Assembly (NCBI RefSeq): GCF_947179165.1
Contig: NC_077240.1
Coordinates: forward strand, 27,074,001 to 27,138,000
Source: Solanum dulcamara
Lineage: Eukaryota; Streptophyta; Magnoliopsida; Solanales; Solanaceae
Direction: 5' to 3'
Length of the DNA stretch: 64,000 nt
Under the pieces are notes generated by a model that was not told the DNA's origin, made no database searches, and saw only the letters and a list, made by a program, of their open reading frames with translations. This document shows, piece after piece, positions 1 through 10,473 of this stretch (positions are counted from its first letter, which is position 1; each line of letters begins with the position of its first letter). Position numbers and translations under genes: made by a program.

Positions 1-1205
1 TTCTTGAGAAGGAGCCGAATCCCAAGAAGAATGTTACAGATGCTGAAGTCACAAAATTTTGGAGGAAGATGCAGCCAAAAGACTATTCAGTCGAGGAGCA
101 ACTGAAGAAGACATCGGTTCATATATCCATAATGTCTTTACTACTGAGTTCTGAGGCTCATAGGAATGCTTTGATGGAGGTGTTAAATGGTGTTTGCATT
201 CCAAGAGAGACCACAAGTGAAACCTTAGCTGCAACAATTGGACAAGTATTGGAATCTAACAAAATCTCTTTCCATGATAATGAGCTACCAATGGAAGGGA
301 CTGGACACAACAAAGCACTTCATATCGCGGTCAAATATCTTGATAAGATTGTGACCCGAGTTCTGATTGATGGCGGTTCTGGATGTAATATCTGCCCTTT
401 CACAACTCTGAGAGTTTTAGGTTTAAATATGGGAGATATAGAGGAAAGTCGTGTAAAGGTTAGAGCTTTTGATGGAGCACAGAGAAGCGTCATTGGAGAA
501 ATCCATTTCACATTGCAAGTGGGACTAGCAGAATTCCCTATCTTATTTCAAGTGATGGATGTGTTATCGAACTACAACCTGCTGCTGGGAAGACCATGGG
601 TCCATATGGCAAAAGCAGTTCCTTCAACTCTTCATCAATGTGTAAAATTTGAGTGGGGTCACGCAGAAGTTATTGTTCATGGGGAGCTCAATCACCCCAT
701 CTATTCTGTCAATTCTGTTCCAGTAACTGAGGAATTAGATGGAGCCATTTTTCACACTTTAGAAATCATGCAAGCTGTGAGGGTTGACGAGAAGTTAGAG
801 TCGGTTGGTGTGAAATTGTCGGGGGCAGCGACGATGGTCGCAGTAGAGATGTTGAAATACGGGTATCAGCCTAAAACAGGACTTGGACCCAGGGCCAATG
901 GCATAGTTGAACCTATCCAGCAGAAGCATCAGAAAGGTACCACTGGACTCGGATATGGATCTACATCGGGACGAGTCCACAATAGGGGATCCATCAAGAC
1001 AACGTTTGTACCAGAGCAAGTTCCGATTCTAGATCACGCATCTGACGATGACATAGTGGAAGGAATAGGAAATTTGTTCGTGGCCATGATTGGAGAAGAG
1101 GAAGAGATAGATCTCCGCAAATTGAGCATCCGTGATTCTAAGCCTGGAGAAAGCTTGCAGAATTGGACCATCAGTCCATCCCTGTTTCGACAAGAGTCCT
1201 GGTAG
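1..1205 (+). CDS. Tat element protease with G-patch domain (5' partial)
   Basis: The frame is open from base 3, so the first ATG at 69 is internal and the true start is upstream. From that ATG, an aspartic protease motif LIDGGSG lies at residues 99-105, followed by a typical retropepsin core ending in LLLGRPW near residue 173. A G-patch-like segment at roughly residues 249-298 has the pattern YGYQPKTGLG followed by GLGYG. G-patch domains are known in some retroviral and plant retrotransposon proteases and can bind nucleic acid. The frame closes at TAG directly after a GT that could be a splice donor, so the protein may continue after splicing into the RT frame at about 1401. Acts in polyprotein processing. 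Confidence 0.8.
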   Translation, partial: LEKEPNPKKNVTDAEVTKFWRKMQPKDYSVEEQLKKTSVHISIMSLLLSSEAHRNALMEVLNGVCIPRETTSETLAATIGQVLESNKISFHDNELPMEGTGHNKALHIAVKYLDKIVTRVLIDGGSGCNICPFTTLRVLGLNMGDIEESRVKVRAFDGAQRSVIGEIHFTLQVGLAEFPILFQVMDVLSNYNLLLGRPWVHMAKAVPSTLHQCVKFEWGHAEVIVHGELNHPIYSVNSVPVTEELDGAIFHTLEIMQAVRVDEKLESVGVKLSGAATMVAVEMLKYGYQPKTGLGPRANGIVEPIQQKHQKGTTGLGYGSTSGRVHNRGSIKTTFVPEQVPILDHASDDDIVEGIGNLFVAMIGEEEEIDLRKLSIRDSKPGESLQNWTISPSLFRQESW

Positions 1206-1400
1206 TGTGGAACGTAGTTTTGTATTTTTAAATTTGAATGATCAAAGTTGAGGCTTGTATCATGCTTGATCTTTGTTTTTGGTTTCTTTTTCTAAAAAAA
1301 AAAAGCTAGAACGCTTTTAAATAAAAGTCTTTGATTTCTTTAAAACTGTCTTATTATTTTACCTACTTATTTATTTTACTTGCCTTTTTATACTTTTCAG
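1202..1400 (+). other. putative intron between protease and RT of the Tat element
   Basis: This stretch is AT-rich with stops in all frames and separates two well-conserved pol parts. Its left edge is GTAGTGTGG right after codon TCC TG. Its right edge is a pyrimidine-rich run ending TTTTATACTTTTCAG at about 1400. Joining these edges would keep the reading frame from protease into the sequence upstream of the ATG at 1432. A spliced intron in a similar place is established for Ogre elements. Splicing here is inferred, not shown. Confidence 0.5.
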
Positions 1401-2487
1401 CATTCGTATTAAAAATCCTAATTCAACGCTTATGACATGTAACGAATCCATAGAGCAAAGTGAAAATAATGAACCCGATCACGAAGAATATGATAAAAGC
1501 ATGATGCTTGAAAACCTACCACTGGAGGTCGAGCAGTTCGAGAGCCAGGAAAAGCCTAATATGGGTGAAACAGAGGTTGTCAACTTAGGAGATGAGGAAA
1601 CTGTGAAGGAAACACGAATTAGCATACATTTGGAGGCCGAAAGAAAGAAGGAGTTAATAGAATTGCTTAGGCAACATATCGACATATTTGCTTGGTCTTA
1701 TGATGATATGCCGGGGTTATGCACCGATATCGTCTCACACAGACTACCAATTGATCCCACCTTCCTACCTGTTAAACAAAAGACAAGAAAGTTCAAACTA
1801 GACTTGAGTCTAAGGATTAAAGAGGAGGTAACCAAGCAAATTGAGGCAAACATTGTGAGGGTCACAAATTACCCCACTTGGCTGGCCAATATAGTACCAG
1901 TGCCAAAAAAAGATGGGAAGATCAGAATATGTGTAGACTATCGAGATCTCAACAGAGCTAGTCCTAAGGATGATTTCCCTCTCCCAAATATTCATATACT
2001 CATCGATAATTGTGCAAAACATGAATTACAATCATTTGTCAATTATTTTGCAGGATATCACCAGATACTGATGAATGAAGATGATGCAGAAAAGACAGCA
2101 TTTATCACTCCATGGGGGGTGTATTGCTATAGAGTAATGCCATTTGGCCTAAAAAATGCTGGTACAACCTATATGAGGGCCATGACCACCCTCTTTCATG
2201 ATATAATCCACAAGGAGATTGAAGTATATGTGGACGATATCATTATCAAATCCAAAAGGAGTTTGGACCACCTATATGATTTGCGAAAATTCTTTGAGAG
2301 GTTGCGAAAGTATAATCTAAAATTAAATCCAGCAAAGTGTGCATTTGGAGTACCTGCAGGAAAACTGTTAGGGTTCATTATTAGTAGGAGAGGCATAGAG
2401 TTGGATCCTTCTAAGATCAAGGCAATTCAAGAATTACCTCCTCCTGAAGACCAGAAAGGACATGATAAGTTTCTTGGGAAGGCTTAA
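1401..2487 (+). CDS. Tat element reverse transcriptase
   Basis: The frame is open upstream of the first ATG (1432). It carries the RT domain: a TWLANIVPVPKKDGK-type entry, CVDYRDLNRASPKDDFPLP, PFGLKNAGTTY, and the catalytic box YVDD at about 2227-2238, followed by the thumb segment KLNPAKCAFGVPAGKLLGF. The frame ends at 2487 through a frameshift near 2440-2465, because the next conserved block (SFLGRLNYISRF) continues in another frame from about 2462. It synthesises element cDNA from RNA. Confidence 0.88.
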
Positions 2488-2908
2488 CTACATCAGTCGA
2501 TTCATAGCACAATCCACCGTAATTTGTGAACCCATTTTTAAATTACTAAAGAAGGATGCTGCCACAAAATGGACGGAGGAATGTCAAAGGGCTTTTGATA
2601 AAATCAAAGAATATTTGTCCAACCCACCAGTATTGGTCCCACCTGAGCCTGGGAGGCCGTTGCTATTATACTTATCTGTCATGGACAATGCATTTGGATG
2701 CGTATTGGGACAACATGATGAGACAGGTAGAAGAGAGCAAGACATTTACTACTTGAGTAAGAAGTTCACACCGTATGAGGCAAGATATACCTTATTGGAA
2801 CGAACATGTTGCGCTTTGACTTGGATCGCGCAAAAATTTAGGCATTACTTGTCTGCATACACCACGTACTTGATCTCAAGAATGGATCCACTAAAGTACA
2901 TATTTTAG
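2462..2908 (+). CDS. Tat element first (retroviral-type) RNase H
   Basis: This is a continuation of pol after the frameshift. It contains FLGRLNYISRFIAQS, the connection domain, and a Ty3-type RNase H core (LLLYLSVMDNAFGCVLGQHD, then YYLSKKFTPYEARYTLLE). The frame ends in TAG at 2906-2908, inside a block that normally runs straight on into the next ORF (KYIF, stop, KPMPTG). The stop fits a single C-to-T change of CAG. Degrades the RNA strand of the RNA/DNA hybrid. Confidence 0.82.
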   Translation: MISFLGRLNYISRFIAQSTVICEPIFKLLKKDAATKWTEECQRAFDKIKEYLSNPPVLVPPEPGRPLLLYLSVMDNAFGCVLGQHDETGRREQDIYYLSKKFTPYEARYTLLERTCCALTWIAQKFRHYLSAYTTYLISRMDPLKYIF

Positions 2909-2914
2909 AAGCCA

Positions 2915-4849
2915 ATGCCTACAGGTAAATTGGCAAAATGGCAAATTTTATTGAGCGAGTTCGACATTGTGTATGTGACACAGAAGGCCATCAAAGGACA
3001 AGCCTTGGCTGACCACCTCGCAGAAAATCCAGTAGACCAAGATTATGAGCCGCTCAAAACTTACTCCCCTGATGAAGAAGTATTGTTTGTAGGAGAAGAC
3101 GTATCAGAACGATATGATGGTTGGAGGATGTTTTTCGATGGAGCATCAAATTCCAAAGGAGTTGGAATAGGAACGGTTTTGATTTCAGAAATGGGTCAAT
3201 ATTACCCAATTTCAGCCAAGATTAGGTTTGATTGCACCAATAATATGGCAGAGTATGAAGCTTGTATTCTCGGACTTAGAATGGCCATAGACATGAACGT
3301 CAAAGAGGTTTTGGTCATAGGTGATTCTGATTTATTGGTTCATCAGGTGCTAGGAGAATGGGCTACTAAGAATGTGAAAATCCTTCCTTATTTGCATTGC
3401 ATAAAGGAGTTGAGTAGGAAATTCACAAGTATTGAATTCAAACATGTCCCTCGAGCTCAAAATGAATTTGTCGATGCTTTGTCAACAATATCCTCTATGA
3501 TTCAGCATCCAGACAAGAATTACATCGACCCTATCGAAGTAAAATTACATGATAGACATGCGTATTGTTTTCATGTTGTTGAGGAAATGGATGGAAGACC
3601 ATGGTACTATGACATCAAAAGATTGATAGAGGCACATGAATACCCTGAAAATGCCACGAGCAAGTTGAAACGGACTTTAAGAAGAATGTCCAATCATTTC
3701 TTTCTTAATGGAGAAATTCTGTATAGGAGGACTCCGAATTTAGGATTGCTGAGATGTGTTGACGCCAAAGAAGCGATGAGGCTTTTAGAAGAAATACATG
3801 CAGGAACATATGGACCTCATATGAATGGATTCACTCTAGCTAAGAAGATCTTAAGAGCTGGATATTTTTGGATGACCATGGAGAGAGATAGCATTCGATA
3901 CGTGCAGAAGTGTCATCAATGCCAAGTACATGGAGATTTTATACGAGTTGCACCAAATGAGCTCAATGTTATGGGTTCCCCATGGCCATTTTCCGCTTGG
4001 GGCATGGATGTAATTGGGCCCATAGAGCCTCCTGCATCAAATGGACATCGTTTCATCCTTGTAGCTATTGATTATTTTACAAAATGGGTCGAAGCTTCGA
4101 CATATAAGGCAGTAACTAAGAAAGTCGTGGCAGATTTTGTTCGTAACAATATCATTTGTCGATTCGGGATTCCAGAATCAATTATAACAGATAATGCGGT
4201 AAATCTCAACAGCGATCTTATGAAGGAAATTTGTGAGCGATTCAAGATTACTCATCGAAATTCCACAACTTATCGGCCACAGATGAATGGAGCAGTTGAA
4301 GCAGCAAACAAGAACATCAAGAAGATTTTGAGGAAAATAGTGGATGGTCACAGACAATGGCATGAGAAGTTACCATATGCTCTGCTCGGTTATCGTACCA
4401 CAATCATAACTTCCACTGGGGCAACTCCTTATATGTTAGTTTATGGTTCAGAAGTAGTAATACCTGTTGAAGTGGAAATACCATCTTTAAGGATTATTCA
4501 AGAGGTCGGTTTAGATGATGCAGAATGGATTCACAGCAGGATTGAACAGTTGATGCTCATTGATGAGAAAAGAATGGATGCAGTTTGTCATGGTCAACTT
4601 TACCAAAACAGAATGGCCAAATCATTTAACAAGAAAGTCAAGCCTCGACAGTTCATACCAGGACAATTAGTATTGAAGAAGATATTTCCTCACCAAGGAG
4701 AAGCTAAAGGAAAATTTGCACCAAACTGGCAAGGTCCTTACATGGTTCATAGAGTATTATCTGGAGGAGCAGTAATCTTGGCAGAAATGGACGGTACAGT
4801 GAGCACGAAGCCAATCAACTCAGACTCCATCAAGAAGTACTACATCTGA
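2915..4849 (+). CDS. Tat element archaeal-type RNase H and integrase
   Basis: An open frame of 644 codons. The N-terminal part is linker. A second RNase H domain at about residues 70-200 has all acidic residues visible (MFFDGAS, NMAEYEA, VIGDSDLL, NEFVDALS). The integrase follows: a zinc-binding HHCC region (CHQC near 3914), the DDE core with GMDVIGP (about 4003), ITDNAVN (about 4189) and GAVEAANKN (about 4291), and a C-terminal GPY/F-type segment NWQGPYMVHRVL. It ends with KKYYI and TGA at 4849. No internal breaks. A second RNase H of this type is characteristic of the Tat lineage. Confidence 0.9.
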   Translation: MPTGKLAKWQILLSEFDIVYVTQKAIKGQALADHLAENPVDQDYEPLKTYSPDEEVLFVGEDVSERYDGWRMFFDGASNSKGVGIGTVLISEMGQYYPISAKIRFDCTNNMAEYEACILGLRMAIDMNVKEVLVIGDSDLLVHQVLGEWATKNVKILPYLHCIKELSRKFTSIEFKHVPRAQNEFVDALSTISSMIQHPDKNYIDPIEVKLHDRHAYCFHVVEEMDGRPWYYDIKRLIEAHEYPENATSKLKRTLRRMSNHFFLNGEILYRRTPNLGLLRCVDAKEAMRLLEEIHAGTYGPHMNGFTLAKKILRAGYFWMTMERDSIRYVQKCHQCQVHGDFIRVAPNELNVMGSPWPFSAWGMDVIGPIEPPASNGHRFILVAIDYFTKWVEASTYKAVTKKVVADFVRNNIICRFGIPESIITDNAVNLNSDLMKEICERFKITHRNSTTYRPQMNGAVEAANKNIKKILRKIVDGHRQWHEKLPYALLGYRTTIITSTGATPYMLVYGSEVVIPVEVEIPSLRIIQEVGLDDAEWIHSRIEQLMLIDEKRMDAVCHGQLYQNRMAKSFNKKVKPRQFIPGQLVLKKIFPHQGEAKGKFAPNWQGPYMVHRVLSGGAVILAEMDGTVSTKPINSDSIKKYYI

Positions 4850-4899
4850 AGACATCAAGACTAGCTTTTTTTTTTTTTTACTCTTACATTCCGTGTAAA

Positions 4900-5355
4900 C
4901 AGAACTACGTCTCGACCTGACTTCCCATGATGGGGTACGTAGGCAGCCCACATTGGGTTCGGTCCTCTTTTAGAAAATCCAAAAACATCATTTCCATGTA
5001 TTTAGAACTACGCTCGACCTGACTTCCCTCGGCGGGATACGTAGGCAATCCTTGTCGGATTCGGTCCCTTTATAGTTTCACTTTTCTATTGTACTCGAAC
5101 TACGCCCTAACCTGATTCCACTTGGATACGTAGGCAGCCTGAGTCAGGCTCGGTCATTGCTTCAGATATTTTTATTCTTACATTTACCCCTTTGTAATTG
5201 AACTACGTCCTGACCTGATTCCACTTGGATACGTAGGCAGCCTGAGTCAGGCTCGGTCATTATATTGCATAATGTTCGTTTCTTATCCTCGAACTACATG
5301 CAAACCTGATTCCCATTTGGGGATACGTAGGCAACCTTAAGAGTTCGGTCATACC
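4900..5355 (+). repeat. tandem array 1, about 90-107 bp units, 5 copies
   Basis: Units begin with GAACTAC at about 4902, 5008, 5098, 5199 and 5291. Each carries a CCTGACTTCCC or CCTGATTCCA block followed by GATACGTAGGCAGCC and a CTCGGTC or TTCGGTC block. The third and fourth units are almost identical, with GCCTGAGTCAGGCTCGGTC forming a short inverted repeat. Confidence 0.85.
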
Positions 5356-5521
5356 TTAGAAAACTCTCCTTTAGTTAGGTATCATTAGAACGTGAAGGAT
5401 CTTGCGAATAAGTCAAGAGAAGCATCGTCAGAAGACAAGACTACAAGAAAGATTACATTTGGATATGGAGAAGCACGATGGACTCCAAATCATGTCATAA
5501 CCTTAAGATGATCAAGGATTA

Positions 5522-5565
<44 letters not shown>

Positions 5566-5566
5566 G
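5522..5566. repeat. (TC)n(TA)n microsatellite
   Basis: A run of TC dinucleotides passes directly into a run of TA dinucleotides in the 3' tract of the Tat element. Confidence 0.95.
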
Positions 5567-6049
5567 ATATACTCTTTTGTCAAAAAACAAACTACTATTT
5601 TTATTTATTTATTTTATTCATTTATTTACTTATTTATTTATTATTATTTTTTTTAAAAAATGATTTTCTACTATTCCACCTACTAAGTCTCTAGGTTAAG
5701 ATTACTACGGACGGACTATAGAGGTATTGGAGGTTCTCGGTGATGAGGCCTGAATCAGCGAGTCGATACAAATCAACACCCCCTCCCAAACTAAAATTTT
5801 CTTTGAGCGCAGGAAAACAGAAGATCGAGGAAGACAACCTCAAGTCTAGAGGATGACTGCAGACGCCATTCGACTTCTCAAAATCATAAGCCAAAATATT
5901 CTTCCCTTACTTTATTTATCAGAAATACTTTATACTTCGATGTGCTGTCTAAAGGATTTCCCTTTAAATCTTTGCAGGTACGATCGAGATCCAGATCAAA
6001 ACACTGAAGACAAGGAGGGCCCCATAGGATAAATAGGATAGTTTACTTT

Positions 6050-6570
6050 TGTCAAATATAACTCCATCACTTGGAGCTTGTCTTCTAACCTCGTCAACAA
6101 CTCCTCCGTCGGAGAATATCGTCTAACTGCGTCAAATAAGCTCCCTCGATTGGAGAACGCCATCTAACACTATTCAAAATTCCACCGACCGGAGGCTGTA
6201 TATAGCAATCACCGTTCGAACTTCGAATATCGGAGGATGTACATAGCTAACACCATGCAAACTCTATCCATCGAAGATTGTATATAGCGAACACCATGCA
6301 AACTCTGCCGTTTGGAGATCGTATATAGCAAAACGTCGTCAAAACTCCGCCATCTCGAGGCTGTACAAAGCAAACATCATTCAAACTCCATCGATCAGAG
6401 GCTGTATATAGCAAACATCATTCGAACTCCGCCGTCTGAAGACTGTATATAACAAATATCGTCCAAACTTCGACGTCTGGAGGCTGTATATACCAAACAG
6501 TCCAAACTCCACCATCTAGAGGTTGTACATAGCAAACCTCGTCAAACTCCTTCGATCAGGAGCATGTATA
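6050..6570 (+). repeat. tandem array 2, about 40-50 bp degenerate units
   Basis: Roughly a dozen degenerate units share CAAACTCCGCCGTCTGGAGG, where CTCC and GGAG form a short hairpin, followed by CTGTATATAGCAAACATC. Units are most alike at 6340-6530. Early units (6060-6190) lack the TATATAGC block. The array differs in sequence from both arrays around it. Confidence 0.8.
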
Positions 6571-6599
6571 CTACAACGTCGTACATCTACAGTTAAATT

Positions 6600-7110
6600 T
6601 ACATTACCATTTTTACACCGCCGGATACAGGCGTTACTTTACAGTTTCACACCGCCGGATACAGGCATTACTTTACAAGTTTTACATCGCCGGATACAGG
6701 CGTTACATTACAGTTTCACACCGCCGGATACAGGCATTACTTTACAAGTTTTACACCGCCGGATACAGGCGCTACATCTACAAGTTTTACACCGCCGGAT
6801 ACAGGCGTTACATTACAAATTTTACACCGCCGGATACAGGCGTTACTTTACAAGCTTTACATCGCCGGATACAGGCGTTACATTTACAATTTCTACACCA
6901 CCGAATACAGGAGTTACATTACAAGCTTTACACCACCGGATACATGCTTTACATTACTTTTACACCGCCGGATACAGGCGTTACATTACCAGTTTTACAC
7001 CGCCGGATACAGGTGTTACATTTACAAGCTCTACACTGCCGGATACAGGCATTACATTACAAGCTTTACACAGCCGGATACAGGCATTACATTACAATCA
7101 CTCCGCCAGA
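6600..7110 (+). repeat. tandem array 3, about 35 bp units, 14 copies
   Basis: About fourteen units share TTTACACCGCCGGATACAGG followed by CGTTACATTACAAG. The CGCC and GGCG arms around GGATACA can form a small stem. Unit length varies between about 32 and 36 bp. A final partial unit with CCGCCAGACGGAGG follows at about 7100. The array has few stop codons, which explains the long spurious frame 6523-7410. Confidence 0.9.
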
Positions 7111-8031
7111 CGGAGGTTTTACATTATCAGTTACTTTGCTTACATCATATTCATCCTACAAGACAAAGACATCAATAATCATTTGGATATCTACAATTTA
7201 CTCTTTACATTAATATTTCAATTTATTATTTTGGAACTGCGACAGGTACTTTTCACTCTTTTACCTATTTGCAGGGCACCGCATTACAACGTGGAACTCC
7301 CTCTAAGCAGCAAACTAGGGCAAGCTAGTGGAATGTCAAGCATCCCTAGCTACGTCAAGGATTCTCTTTCAGAACTCAAACTTGACTTGATTTTCAAAGT
7401 TTGGATTTGAATTTTATGCATAACTTTTTCATGTCTCAACATTACCATAACTCGATATTGGGGCAATTTGCTTTGAAAATTCATATTCCTTTCTCTACCA
7501 TAGGTCTTCAGTAGAAATTACTATGGAGAATTTCTCATTCCGAGATTGTTTCTTAGAATTGCCTCCAACCTGATTTCCCACATCCTAGAATATGCTAATA
7601 ACCTCGGTTCGAGCGTGATCATATTCGTTCTATTCGTGCTAACATCTTCGTACGCCATCACCCGCGAGAACTCGGTATTACCATAATTCAACACTGGGGC
7701 AAATTTTGAATTCGATCAAAATTTGTTGTGATTCTACCATCCAGAACTATACAAAGCTTGATTCTCGTATAACCAGAGATATGTAGGCAACTTGAAACTA
7801 AAGTCTCGGCCACAATATTTTTTGCAAACTCTCACTCATTTTATTGGGTCCCTCCGAGGTTATTCCATCGGTCGGACAAAATCGGCTACTCCGTCAAATT
7901 TCTTTGCTCGTCAATTCATCCCTCGTTCCCAAGCAAAGAAGGGGCAAGCTGTTGACACCCAATTTTGATCGACCTATAATTACTTTTCGAATAACTATCT
8001 TAATAGACAGGCATTTTTAAAATTATTTCCT

Positions 8032-8036
<5 letters not shown>

Positions 8037-8076
<40 letters not shown>
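8037..8076. repeat. (AT)n microsatellite
   Basis: A perfect AT dinucleotide run inside the Tat LTR. Confidence 0.95.
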
Positions 8077-8080
<4 letters not shown>

Positions 8081-8510
8081 TTATATTTAGTTTTATCCAA
8101 TAAATCGTATATTTTGGCGTTCATAGCTTATAATATTTTATTTTATTTTGCTATTTATTAATATTATTACCATTATTTATTTTTTATCATTATTAAAATA
8201 ACAAACTTCATGCATTCAAATTTTTTTTTTTTACATGTCTATTTTAGTATAGAGTAGGTTCCCTATAATTAGAACTTTCAACCTAAATAATACGTTATTT
8301 GAAGCAACTTTCAATAGTGATACAATTTTTTTAAAAAAGATTTTATATATTAGTTACTTATCAATGTTAGCTATGCCATGTAGTTTTTCCAATTTTTATG
8401 TTGAGTGAATCAGAACCATCATAAATTATGTAAATAAATTATTTATTTAGCTTTATAATGGGGACCCACTGCATCATTTTTAAACAATACATGTTTCGGT
8501 CACAATTTCT

Positions 8511-8512
<2 letters not shown>

Positions 8513-8552
<40 letters not shown>
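8513..8552. repeat. (AT)n microsatellite
   Basis: A second perfect AT dinucleotide run inside the Tat LTR. Confidence 0.95.
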
Positions 8553-8554
<2 letters not shown>

Positions 8555-9281
8555 TAATACTTCTTATGTACATATGTATATGTAAGATTATTACTTAACT
8601 AAGTTTATTATGTAGTTTTGCTTGTTCATATTAATATATACATATTACATATCTATTTTAATATGTCTTGTATACATATGCATTTAAAAGGTCATTACTT
8701 AGTTAAGTTTATTATATTTTTTTTACTTAATTATACTAGTAAATGTTATACAGCTATTTCGATACGTATAATTCTGATCGTCCTTCCCTTAAGCCCTTGA
8801 GCGCGAATGTACGAGTTAGAATCTTGAATATTTTTTATTTTTATTATTATTATTATTATTATTTATAACGTTTAACTCATTCTTTAAGGTAATAATATTT
8901 TCGTCATGTTCAGTCATGAGCCGCGACATAAGTATGTGTAGTACTCTTTTTTGTTTTTTTTGCTCAAAATATTCCTATGAGGGGGTGTTTTGTTTTGACT
9001 TAAAGTAATTTAATACTACAATGAATGGGAGGCATAATAATGAAATCACAGGAATTAGGTAAGTGTCACCGATGCCTTTCAAATCAACAACAGGAAAAGC
9101 ATCAATATGATATATTCTACTATATACTTTTGAAAGTGCACTCTACTGTATCTCATTAACAATTTGATATATTTTAATATATATTTTTGAAATGCTCCAC
9201 TACTACATCAATTAAATTTGACATTCTTTAATCATTTCAACATCTTGATATATATAATTATATTCATACATACGTTATACA

Positions 9282-9283
<2 letters not shown>

Positions 9284-9331
<48 letters not shown>
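9284..9331. repeat. (AT)n microsatellite
   Basis: A third perfect AT dinucleotide run inside the Tat LTR. Confidence 0.95.
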
Positions 9332-9336
<5 letters not shown>

Positions 9337-9599
9337 TTACTTTATGCATAAATATTACTACTTGATAAAGTTTATGATTTTACTTATTCAATATACATAT
9401 ATTATGCTTATTAATTAGATGGCAATCTATTTAATTTATTTCTTCCAATTGATTTAAAGCATAATTTATTTATTTTTTTTATCCATTTTATTTAGGTATT
9501 TTTTCTTGACAATTAATTTATTAGATCAATTTTGGCCTATTCCTAAATTCCCTAATTTTAATTTCATCTTTCTACCAATACCCCCAAAAAAAACTAAAA

Positions 9600-9945
9600 C
9601 TACTTATCTGACACTTCATTCTCTCTCTAAACTCTGACCCTAACTCTCTCTCTCTAGACTATCTACTTCATCTTCTCTTGAGAAGAAGAAGATAGCCGCC
9701 CCACCTCTCTCTCTAGGCAGATCTCTCCCATAAGATCTTCCTCTTCTCCACTTCCTTCTTCTTTCAATTTCCAGAAAATCCGCCTTCCATTACTGCGAAA
9801 TTTTCGCCACTTTCAATTTGAATCAAGAAAAGTTAAGATTTGTGAAATCTCTTCCCACTTCCTATTTATTTTTTTTGCCTCCAAAAGGCTTTGATTTTTT
9901 GTTCAAATCCAAAATTTTAAATCGGGATTTGCCTATAAATAACAA
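9600..9945 (+). promoter_or_regulatory. CT-rich, TATA-containing promoter-like part of the Tat LTR
   Basis: The segment has dense CTCTCTCT blocks (9618-9715), which resemble plant 5' leader or core promoter Y-patches, and a TATAAATAA at 9933-9941. LTRs must carry the element promoter, so this is a reasonable candidate, but the transcription start cannot be read from sequence alone. Confidence 0.3.
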
Positions 9946-10436
9946 GGTTTTCACAAAAAAAAAGAAACGAAGGAGAGAAAAGAAAAAAAAAAGAAGAAAA
10001 AAAAAAGACAGACAGAAAAGGGAATCTACGTCCGAAGACACACACAGAGATTCACGAGTCTACTAGTTTTACTACTTTCTTTTGGTCTTCTCGGATTTTC
10101 GAGTTTCAAATTTCTGGCCGGAATCCTTGGACGTCAAAACTTTAGTTTGCTGCCCAACACAAGGTAATTCTCCCTCCTTTTTTTTTGCTTCCATCTTCTT
10201 TTCTTTCATTTGCAATATTTCTATGAAAATATATAAGTGCGGTTTGTTCCATTAAGTATATATTAGTATTGTTTGCTTGTTATCTGAGAATCAGATCTAG
10301 GAAGATGGTTAATCTTGATTTTTGTTTCAATTCGTGGCTGTCCAGAATGATCTGTATCATTGTTTTAATGTCAAGTATGGAATAATTAAGGAATGAAATT
10401 TTTATCACTCTTCACTGTTGCAGATTCTAGAGGTTT

Positions 10437-10438
<2 letters not shown>

Positions 10439-10471
<33 letters not shown>
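10439..10471. repeat. poly(T) run
   Basis: An unbroken run of about 33 T in the Tat LTR. Confidence 0.95.

Positions 10472-10473
<2 letters not shown>

Larger units (their letters stand above)
4850..7949 (+). other. long 3' untranslated tract of the Tat element
   Basis: Runs from the pol stop to the polypurine tract (about 7935-7949, AAGAAGGGGCAAGC). It holds three different tandem arrays (4900-5355, about 6050-6570, 6600-7110), a TC/TA microsatellite (5522-5566) and a T-rich low-complexity run (5590-5665). No protein of known type is encoded. Hypervariable repeat-bearing 3' tracts are an established trait of Tat elements. A diverged sixth unit of the first array type (TATGTAGGCAACTTG) appears at about 7742-7800. 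Confidence 0.75.

Noticed and set aside
6523..7410. 295-codon open frame with repeated FTPPDTG-like peptides
   Set aside because: It runs across the 35-bp minisatellite, whose units have few stops in any frame. Unit length is not a multiple of three, so the peptide register changes. No start context or known domain.
9818..10066. 82-codon Lys/Arg-rich frame in the Tat LTR
   Set aside because: Low-complexity AAAG-rich DNA in an LTR leader region; no domain.
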